Source: an uncultured Clostridia bacterium
GTDB taxonomy: Bacteria; Bacillota; Clostridia; Oscillospirales; CAG-272
Length of the DNA: 34,068 nucleotides
Assembly: GCA_946407735.1 (NCBI GenBank)
Contig: CAMJPL010000035.1
Span: forward strand, 1 to 34,068
Direction of reading: 5' to 3'
The notes under the pieces were generated by a model. It did no database searches, had not been told where the DNA came from, and was given only the letters and a program-made list of their open reading frames with translations. Numbering within the stretch: the stretch's first letter is position 1; each line of letters starts with the position of its first letter. Made by a program: the position numbers and the translations under genes. Positions 7,470 to 15,294 of the stretch are shown in pieces.

Positions 7470-8054
7470 TTATTTTATTTTGCGGCGCCTGAAACGGACG
7501 ATGAAGCCCGTCACGGCGCACGCCGCGGCGACGGCGCAGACCGCGCCTATGATATATCCGGCAGGGGAGGCGTCTCGTTTGACGACCCCCTTCGGCAGAT
7601 TATCAGACATAAAGACGAGATCGCGGTCGTACCACGTTTCTCTCTTTATGCTCCACGCGGCGCACTTTACCGTCGTATCGAGCGCCGTTACCGGCACGGT
7701 GAAGGTCTTCTGCCCCTCGCCGTCGAGCTCGAACGGGATATACTCGGTCTCGGGAGCGGCGAGAGCTTCCTCCCCCGTGCCCATGAAGAGATACCCGTAG
7801 CCCTGACCGCTCATCGTCATCACGGCCGTCATCGCATCGCCCGAAACGGTGAGCTGACAGTCGACGACCCTGAACATCGACGAGCTGGACTTGACGTCTA
7901 TCGAATAGACGCCGTCTGTGATATCGGCCGGATATACCGGCTTTTCGCCGTCCCCGGCGAAGACGGGCGGCGATGAAAGACAGAGTGCCATGACAGCGAG
8001 CAGAGCAGCCGACAGTCTTATCAGCTTACTTCGCGTTCTTGACATGATCGACAT
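7470..8054 (-). CDS. Membrane-anchored NEAT-like surface protein
   Basis: 194 aa. An N-terminal signal peptide has likely cleavage after VFA (residue 33). One beta-rich domain spans about residues 44-160 (DGVYSIDVKSSS, QLTVSGDAMTAVMTMSG, FTVPVTALDTTV, ETWYDRDLVF). A C-terminal membrane helix (about 166-187) ends in FRRRKIK, which places the domain outside the cell. The DG-x-Y-x-I-D-V opening and domain size resemble NEAT or iron-transport-associated domains. The haem-binding YxxxY motif is not evident, so the ligand is open. It overlaps cbiK by 29 nt and is the last gene of the operon. The protein at 11839-12273 has the same layout. A role in presenting a corrinoid, tetrapyrrole or metal to the adjacent importer is inference. 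Confidence 0.68.
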   Translation of the reverse strand: MSIMSRTRSKLIRLSAALLAVMALCLSSPPVFAGDGEKPVYPADITDGVYSIDVKSSSSMFRVVDCQLTVSGDAMTAVMTMSGQGYGYLFMGTGEEALAAPETEYIPFELDGEGQKTFTVPVTALDTTVKCAAWSIKRETWYDRDLVFMSDNLPKGVVKRDASPAGYIIGAVCAVAAACAVTGFIVRFRRRKIK

Positions 8055-8880
8055 AAACGTCTCTCACGGCAGCGATCTCGCCGAGGCCTCTCAGAAGGGT
8101 GACGACCTCGAAGCCCTCATTTGTGAGGATGGTCTTCCAGGAATCTTCCTCATCACCGGCCATATCGTTATTGGCGTGATCGCCGGCAACAACCATGAGC
8201 GGCTCGAGAACGACTCTGGTGTATCCGCCGGCCTTGCAGGCGGCGATAACGTCGTCAAGGGTGGGAGTGGCCTCAACGGTGCCGATGTAGTAGTTGGTCT
8301 TGCCGGCGGCGGTGATCTTCGACTGGAGGTTCGAGTAGGTGGCGTTGGAGGCGTGCTCGGTGCCGTGGCCCATGAAGACGATGGCGGTGTTTCCGTCGTC
8401 ATACTCGGCGGTGGCGTCGGTGATGGCGGTTATAACGCGGCTGTAATCGTCGTCGGTGGTGAGAAGCGGCGAGCCGACCTTGATGCTGCTGAACTTGCTT
8501 CTGTTGGCGTCGATGACGGCCATGAGATCGTCATACTCGAAGCCGGACATTACGTGAGTCGGCTGGACGATGAGGTCCTTTACGCCGTCGGAAATGAGAC
8601 GGGCGAAGGCTTCCTCGACGTTGTCGATCTCGATGTTGTCGCGCTCCTTGAGCTTGTCGATGATGATCTGGCTGGTGAAGGCGCGGCGGACGTCGGCGCC
8701 GGGATTGGCGTCGGCGATGGCCTTCTCGATGGCTCCGATGGTGGCCTCGCGGCTGTCGTTGTAGCTGGTGCCGAAGCTGACGACGAGGATGGTCTTCTTT
8801 GAGCTTCCGCCGCAGGAGGTGAGAGCGAGAGCGAGCATGAGCACGCTCATGGCGAGAGCGGTGAATTTGATGATTTTCAT
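8026..8880 (-). CDS. cbiK: CbiK-type sirohydrochlorin cobaltochelatase, secreted lipoprotein
   Basis: Class II chelatase that in its family inserts Co2+ into sirohydrochlorin. 284 aa. The mature part begins KKTILVVSFGTSYNDSRE, a CbiK hallmark. The two metal-site histidines aligned by eye to Salmonella CbiK His145 and His207 are His172 (FMGHGTEH) and His235 (VVAGDHANND). Unusually, it starts with a lipoprotein signal peptide with lipobox L20-T-S-C23, so the enzyme should sit outside the membrane. The ATG at 8880 is set by GGAGGA 6 nt upstream. The longer frame to 8910 lacks such a site. It lies 66 nt after btuD and overlaps the NEAT-like gene. Periplasmic CbiK of Desulfovibrio vulgaris, which also binds haem, is the nearest known precedent. 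Iron handling or dechelation is an alternative role. Confidence 0.88.
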   Translation of the reverse strand: MKIIKFTALAMSVLMLALALTSCGGSSKKTILVVSFGTSYNDSREATIGAIEKAIADANPGADVRRAFTSQIIIDKLKERDNIEIDNVEEAFARLISDGVKDLIVQPTHVMSGFEYDDLMAVIDANRSKFSSIKVGSPLLTTDDDYSRVITAITDATAEYDDGNTAIVFMGHGTEHASNATYSNLQSKITAAGKTNYYIGTVEATPTLDDVIAACKAGGYTRVVLEPLMVVAGDHANNDMAGDEEDSWKTILTNEGFEVVTLLRGLGEIAAVRDVYVDHVKNAK

Positions 8881-8946
8881 GATCTTCCTCCGATATGGAT
8901 TTGAAAACATTTGGATGATTTATGTTGATCAGAGCAAAGCCCTGTT

Positions 8947-9690
8947 CTAACCGTGGTATCTGTCATAGAGTTCCTCCGATAGATCGAAGTGCTCCATGAG
9001 CCTGTCCCTGCCGAGCATCGTTTCCGGGCTGCCAAGGCCTGTGCAGACGCCGTTTTTAAGCAGCATGACGCTGTCGGATATCTTCGCCGCGAGCTCGGTC
9101 TCGTGCAGCGACATGACGACCGCTATCTTCTTCTCTTTTCTCAGGCGGTCGATCATGTAAAGGAAGGTGAGCTTGTAATGTATGTCGAGAAACGATGTCG
9201 GCTCGTCGAAAAGCAGCACCTTCGGCTCGCGGCAGACGGCCCTTGCGAGCATGACCCGCTGCTTCTGTCCGTCGCTTATCTCGGAAAACCGGCTTTCCGC
9301 AAGCTCCTCGGTGTCGGTGAGGCGCATCGCCTCCCTTACGCTCTCCTTATCCGCCGGGCCGAGCAGCCCGAAGGTCCCGGTGTACGGATGTCTTCCCGTC
9401 TCGACCACGTCGCGGCAGGTCATCATATCGGTGCCCGGGCGGTCGGTCAGCATGGCCGACACCGCCTTCGCCCTCTCCTCCCGCCGCATCGAGAGCAGCG
9501 GGCGTCCGTCGATTATGATATCGCCGGAAAGAGGCCTGAGATGCCCGGAAAGCGTTTTCAGGATCGTCGATTTTCCCGATCCGTTCTGGCCTATGAGGGT
9601 AAGTATCTCGCCGCCGTTTACCTTGAACGAGATGTCCCGCGCTATCTCCTTTTTCCCGTATCCGGCGTACAGGTTCCTTACTTCAAGCAT
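8947..9690 (-). CDS. btuD: ABC transporter ATPase, FecE/BtuD type
   Basis: Energises import of a corrinoid, haem or siderophore-like ligand. 247 aa. Walker A is GQNGSGKST (34-42), the signature is ISDGQKQR (138-145) rather than LSGGQ, Walker B is LLFDEPTS (159-166), and the H-loop histidine is His196. The usual Q-loop glutamine seems replaced (SAMLTDRPG, about 78-86), a feature I associate with one FecE subgroup. The start overlaps the permease gene by 8 nt. In this operon a corrinoid is the most likely cargo. Haem or another tetrapyrrole cannot be excluded. Confidence 0.9.
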   Translation of the reverse strand: MLEVRNLYAGYGKKEIARDISFKVNGGEILTLIGQNGSGKSTILKTLSGHLRPLSGDIIIDGRPLLSMRREERAKAVSAMLTDRPGTDMMTCRDVVETGRHPYTGTFGLLGPADKESVREAMRLTDTEELAESRFSEISDGQKQRVMLARAVCREPKVLLFDEPTSFLDIHYKLTFLYMIDRLRKEKKIAVVMSLHETELAAKISDSVMLLKNGVCTGLGSPETMLGRDRLMEHFDLSEELYDRYHG

Positions 9691-10690
9691 TGTTTTTTTT
9701 CTTTCTCAGCATGATCATGAGCACGACGGGGGCTCCGAGCACCGACGTGACGGTGCTTATCCCGAGCTCCGACGGAGATATCACCGTGCGGGCGATGATA
9801 TCGCTTATGATGCAGAAAACTCCGCCGCCGATAAAGCATGCCGGGATCATGCAGAGCGGCTTCGCCGTGCCGAGCAGCATCTTCATAAGGAACGGCACCG
9901 CTATCCCGACGAAGGAGACAGGCCCGGCGAAGGCGGCGACGCAGCCGGACAGAAGGCTCGACAAAAGGATTATCGCTATCCTCACCGCCCTTATGTTGAC
10001 GCCCATCTCGACGGCGTAGCTTTCGCCGAGCTGATAGGCGCTGATCGGCTTTGAAAGGAAGACCGACGCCGCGAGGGAGATGAAGACTATCGCCGCCGCA
10101 ACGATGAGCTGATCGCTCTTCATGCCGGAGAACGAGCCTATCGACCACCCGCGGAGATTCACGATATCCGAGTCGTCGGCGAAATTGACTATTATATCGG
10201 TTATCGCGGTGCAGATATAGCCTATCATGACGCCGCAGACGACCAGCATCGACATGTTTTTTATCTTCGACGACGCGAGCAGGACGGCCATCATCGAGAT
10301 AAGGGCCCCGAAGAAGGCGGCTCCCGCCATCAAAGCCGAGCCGAGGCGGAGGGCTCCCCTCGCCGCAAGGACCAGCGTCACCGCCACCATCAGCCGCGCG
10401 CCGGACGATATGCCGAGCACGAACGGCCCGGCTATCGGGTTGTGGAAGTAGGTCTGGAGCATATAGCCCGACAGCGCCAGCGCGCCTCCGAGCACGAAGG
10501 CGGCGAGCGTCCGCGGCAGACGTATCTTCAGCAGTATCAGCGCCGCCGTGCCGTCGGACGACCGTCCCATAAGCACGCGCATAAGCTCCGCGGGAGATAT
10601 GTCGGCGCTTCCCGCCGACACTCCGAGCAAAAGGAAGATCAGCGTCAGAGCCGCCAGCAGGATGAAGGAAAAAAGTATCCTTTTATTCAT
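9683..10690 (-). CDS. btuC: FecCD/BtuC-family ABC permease
   Basis: Membrane subunit of the importer, 335 aa with about nine to ten hydrophobic helices. Family marks include the N-terminal helix followed by IRLPRTLAAFVLGGALALSG, the segment GPFVLGISSGARL, and GPVSFVGIAVPFLMK near the C-terminus, where BtuC and FhuB proteins usually read GPIGFVGLIVPH. The His after the Pro is Phe here. It sits between btuF (21 nt upstream) and btuD (8-nt overlap), giving a complete BtuFCD cassette. Assignment to cobalamin rather than ferric siderophore or haem rests on operon context. Confidence 0.9.
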   Translation of the reverse strand: MNKRILFSFILLAALTLIFLLLGVSAGSADISPAELMRVLMGRSSDGTAALILLKIRLPRTLAAFVLGGALALSGYMLQTYFHNPIAGPFVLGISSGARLMVAVTLVLAARGALRLGSALMAGAAFFGALISMMAVLLASSKIKNMSMLVVCGVMIGYICTAITDIIVNFADDSDIVNLRGWSIGSFSGMKSDQLIVAAAIVFISLAASVFLSKPISAYQLGESYAVEMGVNIRAVRIAIILLSSLLSGCVAAFAGPVSFVGIAVPFLMKMLLGTAKPLCMIPACFIGGGVFCIISDIIARTVISPSELGISTVTSVLGAPVVLMIMLRKKKNNA

Positions 10691-10711
10691 CTGTCAAAGC
10701 CGAAAAACGGC

Positions 10712-11842
10712 TCAGTATATCCTGTACAAATATTTGAGCTCATCCCCTGAGCCGGAGAATACCGTGTGGAAATCGGTTAGTATCTCGCCCATCTTCATTA
10801 TCTCCTGATAGACCGAGCGGCTGGTGCAGAAGACATTCCCCTCCTTCACGGCCTTGAACTCGGCGAGAAGCTCGTTTTTCTCTACGAGCTCGCCGACGGA
10901 ATGAATCTCTCCGCCGAGATTGATGTTGTAGATGATGATGTCGGCGTCCTTCGCGTGTATGCAGAACTCCTCCGGCTCGAGTGTCACCGTCGACGAGGCG
11001 TTGTCATCGCCCAGGAAATCGAAGACGTTCTCGCCCCCGGCCATCTCTATCATCGTCGTCACATAGTCGCCGGCCTTCCTCGTCACTATCTTCCCCGACG
11101 CCGAGATATAGAAGAAGACGACGGTCTTCCCGCTGCTCTCGATGCCCTCGAGGCGGTCGAAATGCTCCTTCTGCTCCTCGAACAGCCGGTCGCCGAGCTC
11201 GATATCGCCAGTCAGATGCGCGTAGACCTTTATCCACTCGCATCTGCCGAGCGGATGCGACTCATAGCTCGACCGGTCGACGAACACCGGTATGCCGATC
11301 TCGGTGAGCTTCTGCCTCACCTTCGGCACATGATCCGACATCGTCGACTGTATCGAATATGAGCAGCCCTCGGTGAGAAGCAGCTCGTAATCCGGCTCGC
11401 TGTATTTCCCGGCGTAGACCATATCGCCGGAGCGCATCGCCTCGGCGGCGCTCTCGATGTCCCACGCGCTCTCCTTTATCGCCGAAAAGCGTATGTCGGA
11501 TATCCTGCCGAGGGAGTCGTAAAAGCTCATCGCCGCGCTCGCCGCCATGTAGATGTGATCGGCGTTTCTTCGCAGCACCGCAGTGTCGGGGTCGATCCCC
11601 TCAGGATCGAGATCGGTCACGAGATATTTCGACCCGTCGTCGGTGACGATGTACGAATCGCCGTTCTCATACTCATAAAGGGTGAAGCACTCGGCGCAGT
11701 AAAGCTCGACATTCTTCGCCTCTCCAGCGCCGTCTATGACCGGCGGCGCGGTCTCTTTCATCTGAGCCTCACCGCCGCATGAGACGAGCGAGAACAGGAA
11801 CGCCGCGGCGATGACGGCGGCCGCAAGACGCTTTGTCATCAT
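10712..11842 (-). CDS. btuF: Substrate-binding lipoprotein, BtuF/FepB-like
   Basis: Extracellular receptor of the importer, 376 aa. The signal peptide carries lipobox L19-V-S-C22. The body has the TroA/FepB-type fold: an N-terminal lobe with RRNADHIYMAAS, a mid segment IGIPVFVDRSSYESHPLGRC, and a C-terminal lobe with GGENVFDFLGDD followed by DADIIIYNINLGG. The start ATG at 11842 overlaps the stop of the NEAT-like gene in an ATGA tetranucleotide. A second ATG follows at once. The frame extending to 12145 is spurious, because it reads through the upstream gene. Ligand identity is inferred from the surrounding cobalamin genes. A haem-type ligand is the main alternative. Confidence 0.85.
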   Translation of the reverse strand: MMTKRLAAAVIAAAFLFSLVSCGGEAQMKETAPPVIDGAGEAKNVELYCAECFTLYEYENGDSYIVTDDGSKYLVTDLDPEGIDPDTAVLRRNADHIYMAASAAMSFYDSLGRISDIRFSAIKESAWDIESAAEAMRSGDMVYAGKYSEPDYELLLTEGCSYSIQSTMSDHVPKVRQKLTEIGIPVFVDRSSYESHPLGRCEWIKVYAHLTGDIELGDRLFEEQKEHFDRLEGIESSGKTVVFFYISASGKIVTRKAGDYVTTMIEMAGGENVFDFLGDDNASSTVTLEPEEFCIHAKDADIIIYNINLGGEIHSVGELVEKNELLAEFKAVKEGNVFCTSRSVYQEIMKMGEILTDFHTVFSGSGDELKYLYRIY

Positions 11843-12273
11843 TTCTTTTTGCGTTTGACGCGGCTTATAATGACGGCCGCCGCCGCGGCGATGACGATCA
11901 CGCCTACGACAGCGCCGATCACCGCCGGGAAAGCAGATCCGCCCTCCTTCTTTACAGACGATGCGTCGAAGACGATCTCGTAGTCTATAAGATGCGGCTC
12001 GCTCATAGCCAGCGTCTCGGCCTTTACTGCGAGCGGGCTGTCTATCGACGCCACCGGGATCATGAACACCGAATTGCCTTCGGTATTTACCGGGAGATAG
12101 TTTTCGCCGCCGACGATCATAAGATCGTATTTCGAGCTGCTCCATTCGACTTCAAGAGTCATTTTGCCGCCTTCTACGGTGAGCCTCGCCGGAGTCGTGA
12201 TCGACGCCTTGCCGCTTCCGCCGCTGAGGGAGACGTCTATCATGTAGACGCCGTCGCTGTCAAGCAGATTCAT
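11839..12273 (-). CDS. NEAT-like membrane-anchored protein without signal peptide
   Basis: 144 aa. A beta-rich domain (about 5-103) begins almost at the initiator: DGVYMIDVSLSGGSGKA, then ARLTVEGGKMTLEVEWSSSKYD, IPVASIDSPLAV and PHLIDYEIVFD. A membrane helix (about 112-137) and the basic end SRVKRKKK follow. The layout matches the protein at 7470-8054 but lacks its signal peptide. With positive charges after the helix, an N-outside orientation is still possible. The gene begins 1 nt after the btuR stop and overlaps btuF by ATGA, so the trio is translationally coupled. It resembles NEAT or iron-transport-associated domains without a visible YxxxY haem motif. A role in ligand relay to BtuF is inference. 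Confidence 0.65.
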   Translation of the reverse strand: MNLLDSDGVYMIDVSLSGGSGKASITTPARLTVEGGKMTLEVEWSSSKYDLMIVGGENYLPVNTEGNSVFMIPVASIDSPLAVKAETLAMSEPHLIDYEIVFDASSVKKEGGSAFPAVIGAVVGVIVIAAAAAVIISRVKRKKK

Positions 12274-12274
12274 A

Positions 12275-12781
12275 TCAGTATTCGATCCCCTTTCTCGCCG
12301 TCAGGCCGCCGTCGAACGGATGCTTTATCTTTTTCATCTCGGTCACGTAATCGGCGGCTTCGACGAGCTCGTCCATCGGCTTTCTGCCGGTCAGGACGAT
12401 CTCGCGGCTCTGTCCCTCGGTCTTCAGCAGCGAGATCAGCTTTTCCCTGTCGAGCATCTGATAGCGGTATGTCGACACCGCCTCGTCGAGGACGATGAGA
12501 TCGTATTTCCCGGCGTCGGCGATGACGCCGTAAAGCAGCTCGTTGTGGGCGTCGCGGGTCTCCTTCCTCTGCTCCTCCGTCATATACTTATACAGTCCGA
12601 AGACGGCCGACGGATTGCGGGTCTCTATCCCGAGCCGCCTGAGAGATTCAAGCTCGGACGAGCTTCCGTCCTTGAAGAACTGGCAGAACAGCACCTTCAT
12701 GCCGCTTCCGGCGGCTCTTGCCGCCAGTCCGGCGGCGGCCGTGGTCTTTCCCTTGCCGTCGCCGCAGTAAAGATGTATCAT
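12275..12781 (-). CDS. btuR: ATP:corrinoid adenosyltransferase (BtuR/CobO family)
   Basis: Transfers the 5'-deoxyadenosyl group of ATP to reduced Co(I) corrinoid, making the adenosyl form that CbiP, CobU and CobS use. 168 aa. The P-loop is [12 protein letters not shown] (7-18). Also visible are FCQFFKDG, the DLIVLDEAV segment and EIVLTGRKP. These are CobA/BtuR (not PduO) features. Its start overlaps the cbiP stop by ATGA. The NEAT-like gene follows at once, which places adenosylation between biosynthesis and the uptake module. Confidence 0.93.
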   Translation of the reverse strand: MIHLYCGDGKGKTTAAAGLAARAAGSGMKVLFCQFFKDGSSSELESLRRLGIETRNPSAVFGLYKYMTEEQRKETRDAHNELLYGVIADAGKYDLIVLDEAVSTYRYQMLDREKLISLLKTEGQSREIVLTGRKPMDELVEAADYVTEMKKIKHPFDGGLTARKGIEY

Positions 12782-14235
12782 ATTCCCTCCCGGAGGATGC
12801 GGTAGACGAGATCCATGTCAAGCGCCCCTCTCACCGCGTCGGCCAGCTTGTCATACTGCCCCTCGCGGTAGGCATGGACGTCGAAGACGGCGTTCTCGTC
12901 GAACTCGAGCCCTCTTATATCATACAGCGCCTTCACTATGGCGCGGGCTATGCCGTTCTCGTCGAACAGCCCGTGTATATAGCTGCCGTAGACGTTCCCG
13001 CTGCGCAGGACGGCACAGCTTTCGCCGCTCTGGCCCATGTGTATCTCATATCCGCGGTAATAAAGCCCCTCGAGCCCCGAGAAAACGCCTCCGACGCCGG
13101 AGAATACGCCCTCCGTCTGGGTGCGGGTCTTTTCCTTCGCGAACACCGTCTCGATCGGGAGCAGGCTCATCCCGGCGATCTCGCCGCCGCCCTCGGTATC
13201 GTACGGGTCGGAGATCTTCTTGCCCAGCATCTGCAGTCCGCCGCATATGCCGAACACCGGGATCCCGCGAGACGCCGCCTTCAGTATCCCGCCCTCGAGG
13301 CCGTTCTGACGCATCCATCTGAGGTCGGATATCGTCGACTTTGTGCCTGGGATGATTATCATATCCGGCGAGCCGAGCTCGAACAGGTTCCTCACGTATC
13401 TGAGCGAAACGGACGAAAACCGTGAAAACGGCGAGAAATCGGTGAAATTGGATATCCTCGGCAGGGAGATGACGGCTATGTCTATCTCCTTGCGCTCGCC
13501 CGCCGTCAGCCTCTCGCTCAGGCTGTCCTCGTCGTCGATATCGACTCTGGTGTACGGCACCACCCCGGCGCAGGGGATCTTCACGAGATCGTACAGCATG
13601 TCGAGGCCGGGAGCGAGGATGGAGACGTCGCCGCGGAACTTGTTTATGACAGTCGCCTTGACTATCCTTCTCTCGTCGTCGTCGAGCAGCGCGACGGTAC
13701 CGTAAAGCTGGGCGAAAACGCCGCCGCGGTCAATATCTCCGACGAGGAGCACCGGGGCCTTTGCCATCTTCGCCATGCCCATATTGACGATATCGTCGCT
13801 TTTGAGGTTGATTTCCGCCGGGCTTCCGGCTCCCTCGATCACTATGATGTCGTATTTTTCGGCGAGCGTGTCATACGCCTTCATTATGTCGGGGATGAGC
13901 TGCTTCTTGTACTTGAAGTAGTCGGCGGCCCGCATGTTGCCGCGCACCTCGCCGTTGACGATCACCTGCGAGCCGACGTCGGTCGTCGGCTTTAACAGTA
14001 TCGGGTTCATCAGAACCGACGGCTTTATCTTCGCCGCCTCGGCCTGAGCCACCTGCGCCCGCCCCATCTCGAGGCCTTCGTCGGTGATGAAGGAGTTGAG
14101 GGCCATGTTCTGCGACTTGAAGGGCGCCACGGTGTACCCGTCCTGACGGAATATGCGGCAGAGCGCCGCGCATATCAGGCTCTTCCCGGCATTGGACATG
14201 GTCCCCTGGATCATTATAGGTAATGCTTTGCTCAT
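12778..14235 (-). CDS. cbiP: Adenosylcobyric acid synthase
   Basis: ATP- and glutamine-dependent amidation of the b, d, e and g carboxylates of adenosylcobyrinate a,c-diamide. 485 aa. The N-terminal synthetase domain has [12 protein letters not shown] (8-19), [10 protein letters not shown] (39-48) and [15 protein letters not shown]. The C-terminal amidotransferase domain has [15 protein letters not shown], nucleophile Cys331 in [10 protein letters not shown] and His421 in [14 protein letters not shown] lies about 6 nt before the ATG. It lies 3 nt after cobD and overlaps btuR by 4 nt. Confidence 0.96.
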   Translation of the reverse strand: MSKALPIMIQGTMSNAGKSLICAALCRIFRQDGYTVAPFKSQNMALNSFITDEGLEMGRAQVAQAEAAKIKPSVLMNPILLKPTTDVGSQVIVNGEVRGNMRAADYFKYKKQLIPDIMKAYDTLAEKYDIIVIEGAGSPAEINLKSDDIVNMGMAKMAKAPVLLVGDIDRGGVFAQLYGTVALLDDDERRIVKATVINKFRGDVSILAPGLDMLYDLVKIPCAGVVPYTRVDIDDEDSLSERLTAGERKEIDIAVISLPRISNFTDFSPFSRFSSVSLRYVRNLFELGSPDMIIIPGTKSTISDLRWMRQNGLEGGILKAASRGIPVFGICGGLQMLGKKISDPYDTEGGGEIAGMSLLPIETVFAKEKTRTQTEGVFSGVGGVFSGLEGLYYRGYEIHMGQSGESCAVLRSGNVYGSYIHGLFDENGIARAIVKALYDIRGLEFDENAVFDVHAYREGQYDKLADAVRGALDMDLVYRILREGI

Positions 14236-14238
14236 CGC

Positions 14239-15294
14239 TCACTCCGTATCCCGGCTGTTCATTATCGACTTCACGGCGGCGATAAGCCGCTCGTTTTCCT
14301 CACGCGTCCTGACGGCGATCCTGAAATACCCTTCGCCGAGACCGTCGTAACCGGAGCAGTCACGGATCATGATGCCGCGTCTCATCGTCTCACGGGCAAG
14401 ATCGGCGCGGGCTTTCAGCATGAGATAGTTCGCCTCGCCCGGATATACCGTGATCCCGAGCGCGTCGAGCCGACGTGCGAGATACTCCCGCTCGGCGGCT
14501 ATCATCGAGACCGTCCGCCCGAGCCATTCACGGCATCCGACAGCGGCCGATCCCGCCGCCTGCGCCGGAGTCGATACGTTCCAGCACTGCGCTTTTTCTG
14601 ACATCCTCTCAAGGAATGCGCCGTCGCGGCAGACCGCGTACCCGAGGCGGAGCCCCGCCATGGCGTAGCTTTTCGTGAAGGCCTTGAGGACGAATATGTT
14701 CGGATGTCTCTCCGTCAGAGACGGTATATCGTACCTGTCGGGATCGGACGTGAGGTCGAGAAAGCAGAAATCGCAGAGCATCCTTGCCCCGCTCCCGGCG
14801 GCCGACTCGATGATCTCCCTTTCTATGGTGATCCCGGTCGGATTGTTCGGCGAGCAGATGACGACGGCGGAATACCGGCTGAAATCGACGCGAAGGAACT
14901 CCTTTGTCAGCCTGAACCCGTCGCTCTCTTTAAGATAATACTTTTCGCATCTCACCCCGGCAGCGTCGAGCGCCTGCTCGTATTCGCAGAAGGTCGGCGA
15001 GACTATGAGCGCCGGTCTTGCGTCATCTAAGGCGTAGGCGAACTGGTAAATGAGCTCCGCCGCGCCATTTCCGCATATGACGCTGCTCTGCGGGACGTTC
15101 TCCGCCTCCGCTATCTTCTCACGGAGCTTTGTACAGTATGGGTCGGGGTAGGCGGAGCAGGCGTCAAGAGAGGCCTCAAGCGCCGCCCTTGCCTCGGGCG
15201 GCATGCCGTATGGGTTTATATTGGCCGAAAAATCGATATCGACCCTGTTTTTGTAGATATCGCCGCCGTGAGGGCTGACTGTGTTTATAAGCAT
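14239..15294 (-). CDS. cobD: Threonine-phosphate decarboxylase, CobD type
   Basis: PLP enzyme of aminotransferase fold that decarboxylates L-threonine-O-3-phosphate to (R)-1-amino-2-propanol phosphate, the linker attached by CbiB. 351 aa. Features are SPHGGDIY near the N-terminus, FSANINPYG (22-30), SPNNPTG (148-154), and the PLP lysine Lys208 in FTKSYAMAGLRLGY. CobD and histidinol-phosphate aminotransferase look alike. The HGGDI start and the position beside cbiB decide for CobD. The frame to 15486 is a read-through of cbiB, and the ATG at 15294 overlaps the cbiB end by 10 nt. Confidence 0.94.
   Translation of the reverse strand: MLINTVSPHGGDIYKNRVDIDFSANINPYGMPPEARAALEASLDACSAYPDPYCTKLREKIAEAENVPQSSVICGNGAAELIYQFAYALDDARPALIVSPTFCEYEQALDAAGVRCEKYYLKESDGFRLTKEFLRVDFSRYSAVVICSPNNPTGITIEREIIESAAGSGARMLCDFCFLDLTSDPDRYDIPSLTERHPNIFVLKAFTKSYAMAGLRLGYAVCRDGAFLERMSEKAQCWNVSTPAQAAGSAAVGCREWLGRTVSMIAAEREYLARRLDALGITVYPGEANYLMLKARADLARETMRRGIMIRDCSGYDGLGEGYFRIAVRTREENERLIAAVKSIMNSRDTE

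Noticed and set aside
8932..8946. Terminator between btuD and cbiK
   Set aside because: CAGAGC-AAA-GCCCTG can fold weakly with one G-U pair, but no T-run follows on the - strand, so read-through into cbiK is expected.
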